From Sphagnum compactum (taxonomy: Eukaryota > Bryophyta > Sphagnopsida > Sphagnales), in the NCBI GenBank assembly GCA_965153455.1, contig OZ234493.1, forward strand, positions 35,268,213-35,332,212: a DNA stretch of 64,000 nucleotides. The letters run 5' to 3'. Positions 47,391 through 59,609 of the stretch are shown here, in pieces (the first letter of the stretch is position 1; each line of letters begins with the position of its first letter). The position numbers were made by a program, and so were the translations under genes. A model generated the notes under the pieces. The model did no database searches. It was not told where the DNA came from and saw nothing but the letters and a program-made list of their open reading frames with translations.

Positions 47391-48779
47391 AACTACAAGA
47401 AAAATTCTCGTTGCCTATTCATTCACCCAATTTAGGATTTGGGTTTTCTTCCTCAATGTGATTACTTCAACAACCCTTGGCCACCTAACTAACCAAGGTG
47501 GTTAGCTCACTTTGGGGCTTTCCTACCTAATAACAATCCACTTAGCCCTTACCTATGTATTACCATAGTGCATGAACGGTTTCAGCATAAATTTTTTTTT
47601 AAAAATTTGTTTTTGTCAAATTTTTGAAAAAAGTATTTATCAATTGTGCCGAATTTTTTTATAATTTTTATAAAATAAGAATCTGCAAGTTTTCAACTGT
47701 TGGGTCTTACTTTTTGTTTTATTATTTTATAATAATTAATTGTCGAAAATTTCAGAATTAAAAAACCAAGTGCTGAAGTTAAGATTTAAAATCTAATTTA
47801 TTATTTGGCAATTTGTTGCTGAATCCAATCCGATCGGGGAGTACAGAAATCATCTACATGCATCCACTTTGTCAATAGTCACCTATTATTCTACTCATGG
47901 TACCTAGAGGATTTATCCATGTCCATCCGAGCATTTTTTTTTCTTTATTGGAAAAAAGGGAGCCAAAATTGGAAAACTTTATTGTAAGGGCCAATCGGGT
48001 TATGAGTTATGACCAATGTTGGGGGCACTTCTTTGATTTTGTCATAACCATGGCTTTCAAGTTTTTGAAAATTTGCATAAGTCAAAGAACCTTTGGTTCA
48101 TGGTTTTTGAACAGTTTTGTGTGGGGTAAGGTAAAAGCCTGAGGCAGTGGGCTTTAGCAGAGTAAGGGCCAGAGAGAATGAGGCACATTTTGGTAAAGCC
48201 CATGGCCAAGGGCTTTCTTTACCACGCATAAGAGCTGCATGGAATTTTTATGTCAAAATAATTTCTTGTGATACCCAGTGGGTATTTTCTGGGTATCATG
48301 GGAAAAAAAAGGAAAGTGGTTGTTGTTTCGTAAAATGAAATATACCAAAGAGCAGGTTTGAATAGGTTTTTCAAAACACCTGCCCTTTGTGGAGGAAATT
48401 TTTTGTGTAGCACCCTCCAACTATATACTAACAAAATCCACCCGGGTCCTTGATGAAATAAAATCACCCTCCAGTTCTGGATTTTTGAAAAAACACAAAA
48501 ACTTATGAAAATTTAGGTAAGTTCTTTGACCAGTTCTTTGAATTTTTAAATGGCAAGTATGTGTCAATATGGGTTGTTTTTTTATTATCACTAGTCAAAT
48601 GCCCATACGTACCTGGACCATACCCACCGGTTCTTTCTTTGAAAAACGAGAGAACCGGCCAACAGCAGTCATGAGTTATATGACCTTTCCTCTAAGAGGC
48701 AAATACATTAGCCTGAGTTTGGTCCAAAACCGGGTGAGACTAAAAAAAAACACCTGCACAAAAATACATTAGCCTTCGA
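47391..48779. other. Gene-free DNA
   Basis: AT-rich at first, then a block of slightly higher GC (47880-48780) with several open frames but none recognised. A TACCCAGTGGGTATTTTCTGGGTA stem-like motif lies near 48272-48296. Confidence 0.4.
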
Positions 48780-49150
48780 CGGGGTGCCAAACTCAGAAAT
48801 GCACCACTTTTTGTGCCAAACTGAGTTTGATCCGGTTTTGACCCTGTCTTTCCTTTTTCATGAGCGCTTCCACTGCTGCTACATATATTTTCACTTCTCC
48901 TAACATGTACAACTACTATAAAAAATATCTCGAACCCTGTGCATTAAATGCTGATTTTCAGCATTTCATACCCAGATGATATAAAACTTCCTTACCTTTA
49001 TAAAACTTCCTTCTTTGCAGACCTCACTCAAAGAGGGGATAGGGGGTGAAAGCAGGCCCAAAGACAGGGTGAAGACACGATTACTTTTAAGGAAAACTCT
49101 AACAAGCTGCTAACCGCATAAAGTTTCTCCCCCTAACATTCAAGAATATT
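48780..49150 (-). repeat. Dispersed repeat R3, copy b (with hairpin)
   Basis: Reverse-complement match to 26950-27260. The hairpin is at 48946-48966 with 9-bp arms AAATGCTGA and TCAGCATTT, followed by GGGGGTGAAAGCAGGCCCAAA at about 49044. It lies about 100-300 bp beyond the endonuclease end of the Helentron-like coding region, where the 3' end of that element would be expected. Confidence 0.55.
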
Positions 49151-49255
49151 GTTGCAAGCGTTATATTAAATGAGATATGTAGGTCATTATCCTCTCAGCA
49201 TTATTTTTGTCTTATTATTATTGTCAATGTTTTATAGAGATTTTTATTAAAAAAT

Positions 49256-49822
49256 CTATGTGATGGTAACCTGAGAGTTTGAATGCAAAATATATTGGTT
49301 AGTGGTCAATCCAATAAGTTTCAACAATTCTTGACATGCATTGTTGAGTGGGTGCATTTGTCCATATGTGATCAATATGGATCCACAAATTGTTGTATTT
49401 TTAAAAAATTGAAGTTCGATTGAATATTGGTCCATAAAACTTTGGAGTTCATTTGGTTGTGTTGAGTTTTGATCAAACATGTTAATATTGAAATCGTCAA
49501 TCATTATTGTGGGACAAGAAATTGACATTAGATCCAAAAACTTTTGAAGGTGAATTATGAACATTGACAAGGATAATGTTGAAAGTATGTATATTGCTAT
49601 TATATGAATAGCCTTTCTTATATTTGCATTGAATGTTGCTGTAATATATTCAACCCCTAAAGATGTAAAAGTTTCGTGCGATGATAAGGTTGTGAAATTC
49701 ACATATATAAACATTGTACAATTTCGACCATTTACACTAATTATTGAATGTGTTCTTGTATCAATGATCAAATATGTATTATTAGGCGTTAATGTGTTGA
49801 AATGTGTTTCATTGAGGCACAA
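49256..49822 (-). pseudogene. Endonuclease (EEP/AP-type) domain of the Helentron
   Basis: A 188-codon open stretch carries CLNETHFN (the Asn-Glu-Thr metal site of the exonuclease-endonuclease-phosphatase fold), HIIAIY, and PTIMIDDFNINMFDQN, where the family has GDFN. It follows with QPNELQSFMDQY and TTICGS. The usual end with an IDHIW segment and a (T/S)DH motif appears altered (ITYGQM and TTNQY), so the catalytic His/Asp pair seems lost. In the intact polyprotein it would be fused behind the helicase. The beginning upstream of 49822 is out of frame with the helicase end at 49972. Confidence 0.75.
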
Positions 49823-49971
49823 TATGTGAGTTATTTTAGATTGTAATCCGAAAAAACATCATTTTTATGTAAAGGCAATGATCTAATATTGAAAGAATAA
49901 ATTAGTACATGTGAATCATGAAATGTATGTGGTTTGCGGACAAGTATATCCCATCGTGCAATGGTTTGCAA

Positions 49972-52610
49972 TCAACACATTTCCATGGCAACACTTAAAT
50001 CAATTTGAAAAAATTTCATCTGCAAAGGTTGTAAAAGGTAAATTTTTTCCTTTTTCTTAACATGAGAAAGTGATGTATATGTCAAACCATGTTTGTAAAC
50101 ATTAATAGGATCAAATGTTAAATAATCAAGTGTTAATCCTTGTGCTCGATGTATAGTGCATGTTGCAACCAATTGAATGGGAAATTGTGTTCTTGTTATA
50201 ATGTGAGAAGAATTTGAACCAATTTGAACATCTTTGGATATGGGTTATATTGGTGTCCATGTAGGATGTATTTCATGTCCATACAAATGTGCAGTTTTTA
50301 TTCTTGCGAGTTGACCACATTGGGATTATTAAATAATATTCATATGACTTCTTGTGAATTGAATATTTTAGTTGACCCTTGGAATATTTCATCTACACCA
50401 TTTACAAGACCATCATGTGTTGCATAATTTCCAAAACAAAATTCAACCAACATATTTTTCTTTACTTGAACCTCTGAGTGCAATCTTGTTGTGAAGTTTG
50501 CATCATTTTGTAATTGAAATGATTGAGGACATGTATCATGATGTCTATCTTGTGCACACAATATGAATACATCCCCTTCACTTCAAAGGAAAATCGATTC
50601 ATTTTGTTTTTGTTTTTATTTATTCGTGTAAAATAAATATGAAAATTTTGAATCATTTGGTGGTGTACGAAAACATTGATTATTTACGGTATCCACATCT
50701 TATTGCAATTGTGTAGTAGTTCGAAATCAGTTTAAGATGTTAATGAATTGTTCATCACTTTGGTGCATGATTTGCTTCAATTCATAACATTTAATTTTTT
50801 TCCATCCAAAAATTTGGAGCTAAATTATCAATGTTATTTACATTAATTTTCAAAACTCCTACATCACGAACTGGCTGAACTTGATAAAAATCCCCTACAA
50901 TAATTACATCAAGATTTCCAAAAAAATTGGTGTAAATACGTTTGATTGATCTTAATCAAAGATCAATAAATTTTAATATTCTTTTCCTTATTAATGAAAT
51001 TTCATCTAATACTATTAATTATAATTGGTCATTTTTTAAACTAAATTATTTAATCATTCTGAACTTAATGATGGTAAATCTTTACAATTAAGTGGTATAG
51101 AAAAACTTGAATGAATTGTAGTTCCATCAATGTTAAATGTCGTTTTTCTAGTATATGCCATGAACAAAACTTTTTTTTTAAAAGGTTTCAATGAGGATGT
51201 CTATTATAAAAACGTATCATAACTTGAATTAAAAGCATTAATGTGAAATTTTTACCCAAACTAACACCTCCAGTAATGAATAAATGAATTGGTTCATTTG
51301 GATTTTTATTTTTTCTATACATGACATCGTCAAATATAATACGTTGTTCATTATTCATTTTTTGAAATAGTGAATGGAATTCATGGGTAGGTATGATTTG
51401 GTCTTGAACATCAATATTGGTTGAATCAATAATAATGGAGACACCTATACATGGGTTAACAATATATTCATTACAAATGTTATATGGTTCCATTCTAGTA
51501 CAATTAATAATATTTTGTGAAAAAAACCCAATATTTGCATTAGGAAATTTATCCATCCATATGTTAATGTCATTTTTTGTTGTTAATTCAAGAACTTATG
51601 ATTTTATGTTTTCCCAATTTGTTGTGTATGCATTATGGGTGCAGTCAGGGTAACACGTACCATAACAATTGTAACCAATGTTCGAAGTTCCATGTTATTG
51701 AAAATGTAATTTGATTTCGTGTTGAAATTATAAGATTTACTTATATGATAACATTCATAATATATCATGGGAACTTGTGAATAAATTTGAAATTAATCAA
51801 ATGAATAAAAAATATGAAAAAACATTAATAAAACATTGTAACCAGTGTTTTGAAGTAGTAAAAGGACAAGTTTAATAACTTGTTTTTTTCTAAATGACAT
51901 AGTTTGACAAATTTTTAATGCAAGGCTTATTAAAGTACTATAAAAAAATTTATCATGATTTTTAAAGATTTTTTTGAAGATTGTTCAAAAATATTTCAAA
52001 AATATTCTAAGAATAATATTTTCCCAAAAAAAATCACAAAAAAATAGTAAAAAATAGGTTGATGTGGATCATGTTATCCCGTTTGCACCCTTATTATTAT
52101 CAAAATTATATATAAATTTATTTTTATTTCATGCATGTTATATGTCACATTCCATGTGGAATGGTCATTTCTGGAAGTATGTTCATTATAAAAAAAAAAA
52201 GAATAAATAATAATAATAATAACAATAACAATAATGTTTTATAGTAATTTTCTAGGTCTCAATGTTCATTATGATGCACATAACGAATTATATAAGATTT
52301 TTTCCTTTTTCCCTAAGATTTAAAATGCCATAATTTGCAACAAATTCACTGAAAAATGTTAGATAAATAGTTTGGTCTTTCAATGTATTTATCAATGATT
52401 GACAGACACATAATATCTGTAAAATTCAAAGGAAATGTTTTTAATGATGTAACATCTTTAATACAAATGCACATTCTTGTAATGGGATGTATTAATGAAT
52501 TTAAATGTTTTAAATGCATGGTGCAATGGTATAGACAACACATATATGTAGCTAGTTGTGTTGACATTTGTTGAACATTAAGAAACCATATCCCATTTTT
52601 CGAATCCAAG
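49972..52610 (-). pseudogene. PIF1-type helicase domain of the Helentron
   Basis: Motifs in order: PNYLSNIF and an FVANYG-like segment (about 52330-52370), then NEQRIIFDDVMY and the Walker A region TGGVSLGKNF (about 51249-51281). The usual GGAGVGKS is changed there at the Gly and Ser. Walker B is LDEISLI (about 50990-51010), followed by GDFYQVQPV (about 50875-50905). The C-terminal motif is ATCTIHRAQGLTLDYLTFDP ending LTYTSLSHVK (50172-50030). These are the 5'-3' superfamily 1 helicase motifs that unwind DNA in rolling-circle transposition. Frame changes and stops separate them. Confidence 0.78.
52206..52235. repeat. AAT microsatellite
   Basis: AATAATAATAATAATAACAATAACAAT, preceded by an A-run, inside the Helentron-like element between the Walker A region and the upstream helicase-associated segment. 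Confidence 0.8.
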
Positions 52611-53149
52611 TATGTGCTTCAATTTTTTTTCATTATAACTAATAATTATATTTTTCAACTCTTATGTCATTGTTTTATCTATGTTTGTTAGATAAGATGT
52701 GTAATAATAGCTACACATAAGGTCAAGTTTGAAGTGAACATCTGTGTTTGCTTGCCAAATATTTCCAACATGAATACCAAAGGGATTTGTTCGTATGTTT
52801 TTACATAATTGTTGTAAAAAAATTGTTGGTTTTTTAAATTTTACTCATAATGCATTGATGTATGTTTCCTTATCTATAAAAATAATAATTAGTAATGCAC
52901 TAAATGACATAGATGTTTTAAATCAATTTTATTAAGTTCTTCGAAAATATTTTTGTTAATTTCACCTAAATGAACCCTTTTTGAAGGGGTTAAATATTCC
53001 ATTGGGAATGGTTCAAGATTTTGTGTTTTTTCCATAGGAGGCCATGGAAAATTAAATTGACAAATGGCTTGATTTTTCTTGCTATAAGTCTTTTTGTGAT
53101 GATGTGTTTGAACTTCACGAAGATTGGGTGCTAGTTTATTATTATCACA

Positions 53150-54560
53150 TGACATATATTTGTCTACAAAGTTTTCAATTGCATTGTTTGAATCCAAACC
53201 ATAAATTGGTGCATTTGCAACCTATAAAAGTCCATGGTCATGTTGACTTCGACAACTTTGAAATTCTGTTACAAAGAAGAAATCTAATAAATGCCAAAAA
53301 TTGAATTATCTTTCATACACAATGTATGAAAAGATCTCATACGATGATCATAATATTGTGCACATGTAATAGAATGACATCATATAAGATTTGCAACATG
53401 TTTGGGTTCTAATTTATCAAAAAGAATGTTAAGTCCTAATTTTTACTATTTAAATCATATAAACATTTAAATAAAGGAAGCCATTTACTTTCAACAACGG
53501 TAAATGTAACAAGAAATGTTGAGGGACGTAATTGTCAAATCATTGCAAAGACATCTTTTCTTAATCAACTTAGATAATCAAGTGAAATACGTAGTCCTGA
53601 AAGATCCATATATCCTAAAATTAGAATGTAAAATAACATCCAAATTTGGTTTATTTATGACATCACATGCTTGAAATTGATGTCCAAGGAGTTTCCTTTT
53701 ACATATGCGCACCTAATATGATGAAATAACAAAATGAATCAATACTTTAATAGCTTTAAAAAACAAATTTGGTATATGTGTGGCAAAATTATGATTTTTA
53801 TGTAAAAGTTCCCATTGAGCAATCATTTGATATCACATTTGTATTCCTTGGTTGCTACGAGGTTGTCCAAAAAACAATGTAGGAAAGTTCAATTCTTCAC
53901 AATGGGGATCTTGAAAAAGGCCTAATGGTTTGAAATCTTGGCCTAGTGCCATAGTTACAACATTTTCAAAATAATCATATATTTGTTCAAAAGATAATAT
54001 GTTTTGCACCATTGTATATGTTAATATGTTTTCTTATTCCTCTTCAAATCTATCTTCATTATTATGGTCACATGATTCATCATCCTCTACGTCACAAGAA
54101 ATATTTGTATTGGTTTGCATTGATAATGTGAACATATCAAACTAGCATGGATGAATTGTTATTCTAAAATTTTCATATAATGGTGTGTTGAGAAGATCAT
54201 GTAATGCTAACATAATGAGGTTCGGATGGACATTACCTGCTAAATATGGTGATTTATATTCCCTTCGGCTTTTTAATGATACACCAATTGTTACTTCATC
54301 ATTAAAAAGATGAAGTAATATTGATTGGGTAGAATCGATATTAGATGGAACATTTATAATACTTCCTTTTATGTTATATTGTCCATAACCTTGGAGTTGC
54401 CAAATTTAAACAAATGCTAAAGAAGGTGATATTAATCATTCTTCGAACTCATTAGTTTTTTTACAAAATCTATGTCATTGTTCAATCTAATATTTGTAAG
54501 AATTAAAAGTTTTGGTGTTTTATTTTTATTTAAAAAAAACAACTTTCACACAATAATGGA
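53150..54560 (-). pseudogene. Helitron helicase-like N-terminal and Rep (HUH) region
   Basis: Recognisable, mostly broken segments from right to left. A VPSNIDSTQSILLHLFND and YLAGNVRPN stretch (about 54200-54360) is typical of Helitron polyproteins. LGQDFKPLGLFQDPHCEELNFP and LFFGQPR follow (about 53860-53950), then LRKDVFAMI and LRPSTFLVTFTVVESKWLPL (about 53480-53570). The HUH site reads QHDH followed by NAPIYGLDSNN, where relatives have PHAH (about 53185-53235). The HxH His residues persist, but a stop follows in one frame. The next segment, YMSCDNNKLAPNLREVQTHHH to CQFNFPWPPMEKTQ, is also typical of Helentrons. Confidence 0.68.
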
Positions 54561-54608
54561 TTTTTTTCTTGAGGTGGAACATGTAAGAGTATTTTTGAAT
54601 TGTGGATT

Positions 54609-54836
54609 TTAATATTTTTCTTGTTTTTTTTTTAAAGCACAATCGATGACAACACACACATGGATATTGGGTGTATCCAATAATTGTTGAAAATATTTAT
54701 CATGATGAGGTGAAAGATTTTCCAATGTTGTCAAAATATTTTCATGTATTATATTTGAAGTCAATGTATTATGAACATGAATAGTTGAAGATGGTTGTTT
54801 AATGTGCAATGGTTCCACAAGGTTATTGCATGTCAA
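54609..54836 (-). pseudogene. Linker region of the Helentron polyprotein
   Basis: A short open stretch between the OTU-like and helicase-like-N regions, with CNNLVEPLHIKQPSSTIHV and DCALKKKQ. It has no recognised domain and is placed in the element by position and shared strand. Confidence 0.3.
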
Positions 54837-55299
54837 TATGTCAAATTGTGGATTTTCAGGTAAATGTTGTTCAAGAGAATGTGTTTGTGAAATGTCATTA
54901 AGGCCAACATTTGTTTTTGTTGATATTTCTATGTTGTTTAAACAAGAGTTAATAATTTTTACAAGATTTACATATTTTTTATGAAGGTGACATAAACGAG
55001 AATATACTTGAATGAGTCTTAACTCTAAAGTGGAATTGTTGATAAGATTTTTTTGGTTATATATTTTAAAGTGGAGATGGAAATGTAATCATTAAATATT
55101 TTAATTGTTCATTAAGCATGGGTTTCCAATGGGAATGTTTAGGTTTTTCAATCACATTTTCATGTGATACTTTAGGTTTTTGTTTTTGTGGGTGCATGAT
55201 ATCATCAATTCCATAAAAAGATGAAGATTGTTTTTGACCTCGTGGTTGGTTGGTTGGTATGTTTTGTTTGTGGTAACATGTTTTGATTTACTTCCCACG

Positions 55300-55790
55300 A
55301 GGCATTGTAAAAAGTGATTGGTTCATAATGCCCATTTCTAGCATTTACCATGTCATCATGATACAATAATTGTAATGTGCTATTGCTTATGAAATCGTCA
55401 CCCACTTGAAAGCACATCGCACAATTGTTTTGACCAAACATGGATGGGCTTATGTAAATAATTTGCCAAACAAAATATGGCATGATTATCACCCCATAAA
55501 CCTCTAGAATTGGCACTTATGCTCATTTTTTGAATATAGGTTTATAAAGAATTTATATCATGATCTTCATACAATAAATAAACATTGAAATGAATATCGG
55601 TCAATTCTTGAATTTGGGGGTTAATGGGTTGTTGAAGGGATTGTGCAAAATGGGTCATGCATTGAGTTTGGAGTTGAAGTTTGGGAATAATGAAGTAAAA
55701 ATGCCAAAGAATCAAACAAATAATCACCATGTACAAAAGGATATTTTGGAATTCGTTGAAGATGGTGACCATGAAGCACAAGATCAATGT
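55300..55790 (-). pseudogene. OTU cysteine-protease-like region of the Helentron
   Basis: KYPFVHGDYLFDSLAFLL (about 55690-55745) aligns with the OTU active-site pattern DG(D/N)CLFxS. LWGDNHAIFCLANYLHKPIHVW follows (about 55440-55500, given as adjacent parts), then, after a frameshift, LLYHDDMVNARNGHYEPI with the expected active-site His (55318-55320). The Cys position is Tyr (codon 55720-55722) and the first Asp is His, so the protease would be dead. OTU enzymes remove ubiquitin; some Helentrons carry such a domain. Confidence 0.6.
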
Positions 55791-55800
55791 TCATTATGAG

Positions 55801-56265
55801 GTCAATTAAAAAAAAGGAAAATAAAAATATTCTTGTGTTTATGTAAGTTGATTAATGGGAGAATTTTAATGTTTTTCAACAAAATAATACAATGAAAAAC
55901 CCAAATAAAGTTTAAAATTAGTGGTTAGAAAACTACTTAAATGTTAATTAACTAATGTGTGAAGCAAAAACAAGAAAAAGAAAAGGGAAGATGTTGAGGG
56001 GGAAAAGGAAAAAAGAAAAGATAAGCCCAGTCCACAATGTTAGCTAAATAATCCTTGAGGAAAAAAAAGAAAAAAAGGGCAATGGCCATTATTAGGTATA
56101 CATTACCAAATGCACTATTCACCAAAATGCCATTAATTTGGAGACTTCAATTTCACCAAATACTTTTGAATTATAATAATGGTATAGTTTTTGGGCAAGA
56201 TAATGGAATATTGGCAAACACAAAAATTGGGGCAAAAAAAAAAACCCCCTAAACAATAAAGATAA
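55801..56265. other. Gene-free flank of the Helentron-like element
   Basis: AT-rich with purine-rich GAAAAAGG stretches. No gene was seen. The 5' end of the element may lie here, but no terminal signature was recognised. Confidence 0.35.
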
Positions 56266-56267
56266 TA

Positions 56268-56445
56268 TGGAGTGAGGTATATGGTGATATGTTGGTATGT
56301 GGTATGTGGAATGTGGTATATGATATGTTGGTATGTGGAATGTGGTATGTGATATGTGGGTATGCGAAAGGTGATATATTGGTATGTGGTATGTGGTATG
56401 TTGATGTTGATATGTTGGTATGGTGATAGGTATTGAAAACATGGA
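56268..56445. repeat. GGTATGTG-type simple tandem repeat
   Basis: GATATGTTGGTATGTGG and GGTATGTGGAATGTG words repeat for about 175 bp with interruptions (period roughly 8-11 bp). The minus-strand frame reads YHIP repeats, which is a translation artefact. Confidence 0.8.
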
Positions 56446-56584
56446 TGTTTTTGTCAATTTTTTGATAAAAGTCATAAATGAACTAAAAAATCAGCAATAA
56501 GGAAAAAAAATAGTCATATTGAAACTTTAAAGGTGTGACCTTACAATATGTGGTAAAGACCTATCTACATATAAAAATAATGAA

Positions 56585-57031
56585 CTACAAACAAAATACA
56601 AAATATCTCGATGAAAGCAAAATCCCAAAAAATTTCAAACAAGAAGAATCTCCAACAACTTTTTTAACAACCTTTACAACAACTTCTTGAGGTCGGAATT
56701 TCTCATTGTATTCAACAAGTTCCCCAATTGGACTCAAGTGGAAAGTACCAAAAACTTTCAAATTTCCAAGGAGGTTGATCATAAACATTCTTTCATTATA
56801 ATACTTTGCCATAAGATCCATTTCTTGGAATTTGAACAAAGGGAACAACCAAGGAGTTTTGACATGGGAAATGCATGGTGGACCATCAACAACCTCAATT
56901 GTGGTATTGATGTGAATATCAAAAGCGCATGTTGCAACAACTTTACACAAATTGTAGAAATAAAACTTGTTAAAAGGCTGTCAGTAATTATCACCAAGTT
57001 TGCATTTGGAGAAAACTCGTTTATAGGGTAG
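56585..57031. other. Two opposed unrecognised open frames
   Basis: The plus-strand frame at 56687-57031 and the minus-strand frame at 56585-56950 overlap and are both open for about 115-120 codons. The minus version has VDGPPCISHVKTPWLFPLFKF and a KFRPQEVVVKVVKKVV tail, but neither is recognised and no splice partner was seen. At most one can be real; both may be chance or transposon remains. Confidence 0.2.
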
Positions 57032-57830
57032 AGTGGAAGGAGTTGTGACCATCAAACACCCATCAACTTAATAAAAAAAATCAGGTGTTAGAAAGTTGAA
57101 TATCTCAAATCAAATCTGACAAATTATATTAAAATAAGAAAATTATAACTAAATAAAATAGATTGTGCATCATCATCGCAAAAATCGACCCACATACATT
57201 CATTACTTTGGAAGAGCAATACAAAAATCAAATAAAAAGAGTGTTGGGAGGATGACTATTTCCTTGTAGATTGAATCCTAGGTTGAAAAGCTCTTTGTTT
57301 TTAGACGTGTGAGGACATGTTTTGTTGGAACTCACTAGAAATCAAATGTAGCAATTTTGACCTAGCCAGTAACAAACTTAATGTTCATAGAGCCATTTAG
57401 GAATGCCTACATAGAAGGTATGGCCCGACTTTTAAACCCTAAATACATAGACACATAAAACCCTCATCCACTAGACTTCTTCTTTCTGCGGACCTTAACA
57501 ACCAAGTTTGCAGTTCATGTGCAATTAATCGAATTGACCTATAAAGAATGTAGTTTATTGAACTCGAAGCTCACTCAGGGAGACTTTGAAGCTTACAGCG
57601 AAAGGATACAAGGTGCAACTCGAACTACACTTGTTTCTTAGGGCTCGTGTCCTCCCCCCTAGTTTTATTTTCATAAATGTGCGCCACTTTTAATGTAAAT
57701 GTTATATTGGAATTGAACTTTTTCCCTCTCCCATGTCATCCCCAAGTTTGTTTGTAGCAAGAACAATATGCCAATTATTGATATATGCAATGAGTCCAGC
57801 TCTAAACCTTCTAAGTAATTAGAACAACTA

Positions 57831-57857
57831 GTGAGTGAGTGAGTGAGTGAGTGAGGA
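57831..57857. repeat. GTGA microsatellite
   Basis: About six uninterrupted GTGA units followed by GGAGGAGG. Confidence 0.9.
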
Positions 57858-57920
57858 GGAGGATTAGGGTTACCATGTTGTGAACTCTTGGTCTAGGGAC
57901 ATGAGCAAGACTAAATAGCA

Positions 57921-58016
57921 TTAGCCTTTCACGGCAGCGTCATCGCAAAGCACACTGACCCCACCAGGGTGAGTAAAGAAGAGGAGAACTGGAATGAAAA
58001 AGATGGCGATGCCCAT
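57921..58016 (-). other. Short ORF with signal-peptide-like start
   Basis: ATG at 58016 opens MGIAIFFIPVLLFFTHPGG, with an uncharged hydrophobic stretch of about 15 residues, and stops after 31 codons (TAA at 57921). The local base composition is richer in GC than the flanks. It could be the first exon of a secreted protein, a relic, or chance. No second exon was recognised. Confidence 0.2.
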
Positions 58017-58890
58017 GTCGAGGTAGTCAACAATGACTAGCAAGCATGTAAGCTCACCATTGCCTCCTACATTCTTTCCTATCTAGTTGCTTCTAGATTG
58101 TCGTGTTTCTCTTTTTTTCACTCTTCTCTTGCTAATAAGTGGGTGTTGGGTTGAGGTACATGAAATTTCTTGATCATTGAATCCAATCCTTTTCCCAAGT
58201 TTTTGTTGTTTAAAAAACCCATATTTCACATCCCTTAGATTATTGTTTTAATGTTTAATGAGAGACATAAATTTAAAGAGATATTGAATGATTAGGAGTG
58301 CTCATTGATCCTCATCTTCGAGTTCTTCTTGCAGTGACAATTAGCAAAAATAAATTCCTTCATGTCTTCTTGGCAATGACTATGGCATTCTTTAAGTAAT
58401 CGCAGCCACTCCTTGCGAATGTATGTCTCCATGAAAACTATTTTGTCTATTTTCACATTTTCTGCTATCATGTTCGTTGTTTCGCTCTCTATGTTTCCTC
58501 TCTTCTATTAGGATTAATTTGGCTTCTATGCTAAGAAGAATGGAAGACCTGGACCACCTTATTCTTGAGTTGGATGAAGAAAAAAAACTCACAATTGTAA
58601 GAAAACCAAAAAATATATAATGAAACTAAACCTTAACTAAACTGAAACATGGATGCGTTTATTCGTTCGTTGTGATGATTGACATGTGACGCATCCTGGT
58701 TGTAATCAATTCCTACCTAAACTTTAAAACCTATTCCATTACTTTCATTATTTGTCTTGACAAAATAATTCGGTGAAAATTAGACAAAGTGTGGGAAAGT
58801 TGAAAAAGGTCTAAAGTCTCATGGATGGGTCATGGGGCATGGATGAGGATCACATGGGGGAACATGGGAGATGGGCGGATGGGGCTGAAA
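58017..58890. other. Gene-free DNA
   Basis: No family recognised. A minus-strand frame at 58392-58592 (R/E-rich) has no recognisable content. Confidence 0.4.
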
Positions 58891-58894
58891 CATA

Positions 58895-59165
58895 GCTCTC
58901 AAAACATTACATGTTTCGGTGGGATATGTTTTGAGGGCTCGGGCTACTCGAGCATCAAAACATGCATTGAGCCGCTCGTTGAAACATGACATGTTTTAGT
59001 GGGTGGTAAAGTTTTGAGGTTCTTGTTTCGAGGCTCATGTTTTGTGATGCGCGATTTTCAATCGACCAAAATGAATGCCGAATTGCCATCGAAACACGAC
59101 ATGTTTCCGTGTTGATTTGTTCTGAGGCCCTTGCTACCCGTGCGTGGAAACCCATGTCAGGCCAC
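58895..59165. repeat. Three imperfect ~80-110-bp copies with ACATGTTT palindromes
   Basis: Each copy begins AAACATnACATGTTT or AAACACGACATGTTT, continues GTGGGATATGTTTTGAGG-like, and ends in GCTACTCGAGC or GCTACCCGTGC-like sequence. The starts are near 58901, 58980 and 59090. Confidence 0.5.
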
Positions 59166-59521
59166 CTCAAAGCAAACATCACATTTACGACTTTGTCGCT
59201 GAAATAACATCGAGGCTTGGCACAACCACTAATTAAAAGGGACGTAGTGAACATAATAAATTTTTTCTTGAAAAAGCTTAGAGTTGATGACAATGATAAT
59301 CATGACATTGCAACTCCACCCACAGTGATGGAACAACTCCACAAAACTCAAGGACGAGGTCAACAAAACTAATGATGGAAATGAGCTTGAGAAAAAAAAT
59401 GGGGAAAACGAAAGAGGTAAGAAGCTATGTAAAAGGTTATGCACAGGTGTTAGGTAGGTACATTAAATTGGTAAGTATGTGGGAGAGCAAAGATGATGAG
59501 TAGCTAGGAGGTGAATTAGGG

Positions 59522-59609
59522 CAAATAGGATGGAACATATCTGAAATGGGTTCATCCCAAACTTTTTATGACAAGGTTTTCATTTGGATGGTGCATTGGT
59601 GGGTGTTGG
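59522..59609 (+). repeat. Dispersed repeat R2, copy b
   Basis: GGGTTCATCC and then TGGATGGTGCATTGGTGGGTGT align with 12545-12643 in the same orientation. The downstream parts differ. Confidence 0.5.

Larger units (their letters stand above)
49256..55800 (-). mobile_element. Helentron/Helitron2-like rolling-circle transposon, degenerate
   Basis: On the minus strand, right to left, lie an OTU-protease-like region, a helicase-like N region, a Rep (HUH) region, a PIF1-type helicase and an AP-type endonuclease. This set is that of Helentrons (Helitron2), a Helitron branch known for OTU and endonuclease domains, and not of the usual plant Helitron1, which has Rep and helicase only. Many stops and frameshifts occur, yet motifs remain easy to read, so decay is moderate. 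The ends are not fixed: no CTRR terminus or short terminal repeat was established. Repeat R3 at 48780-49150 is a candidate for the 3' end. Confidence 0.75.
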
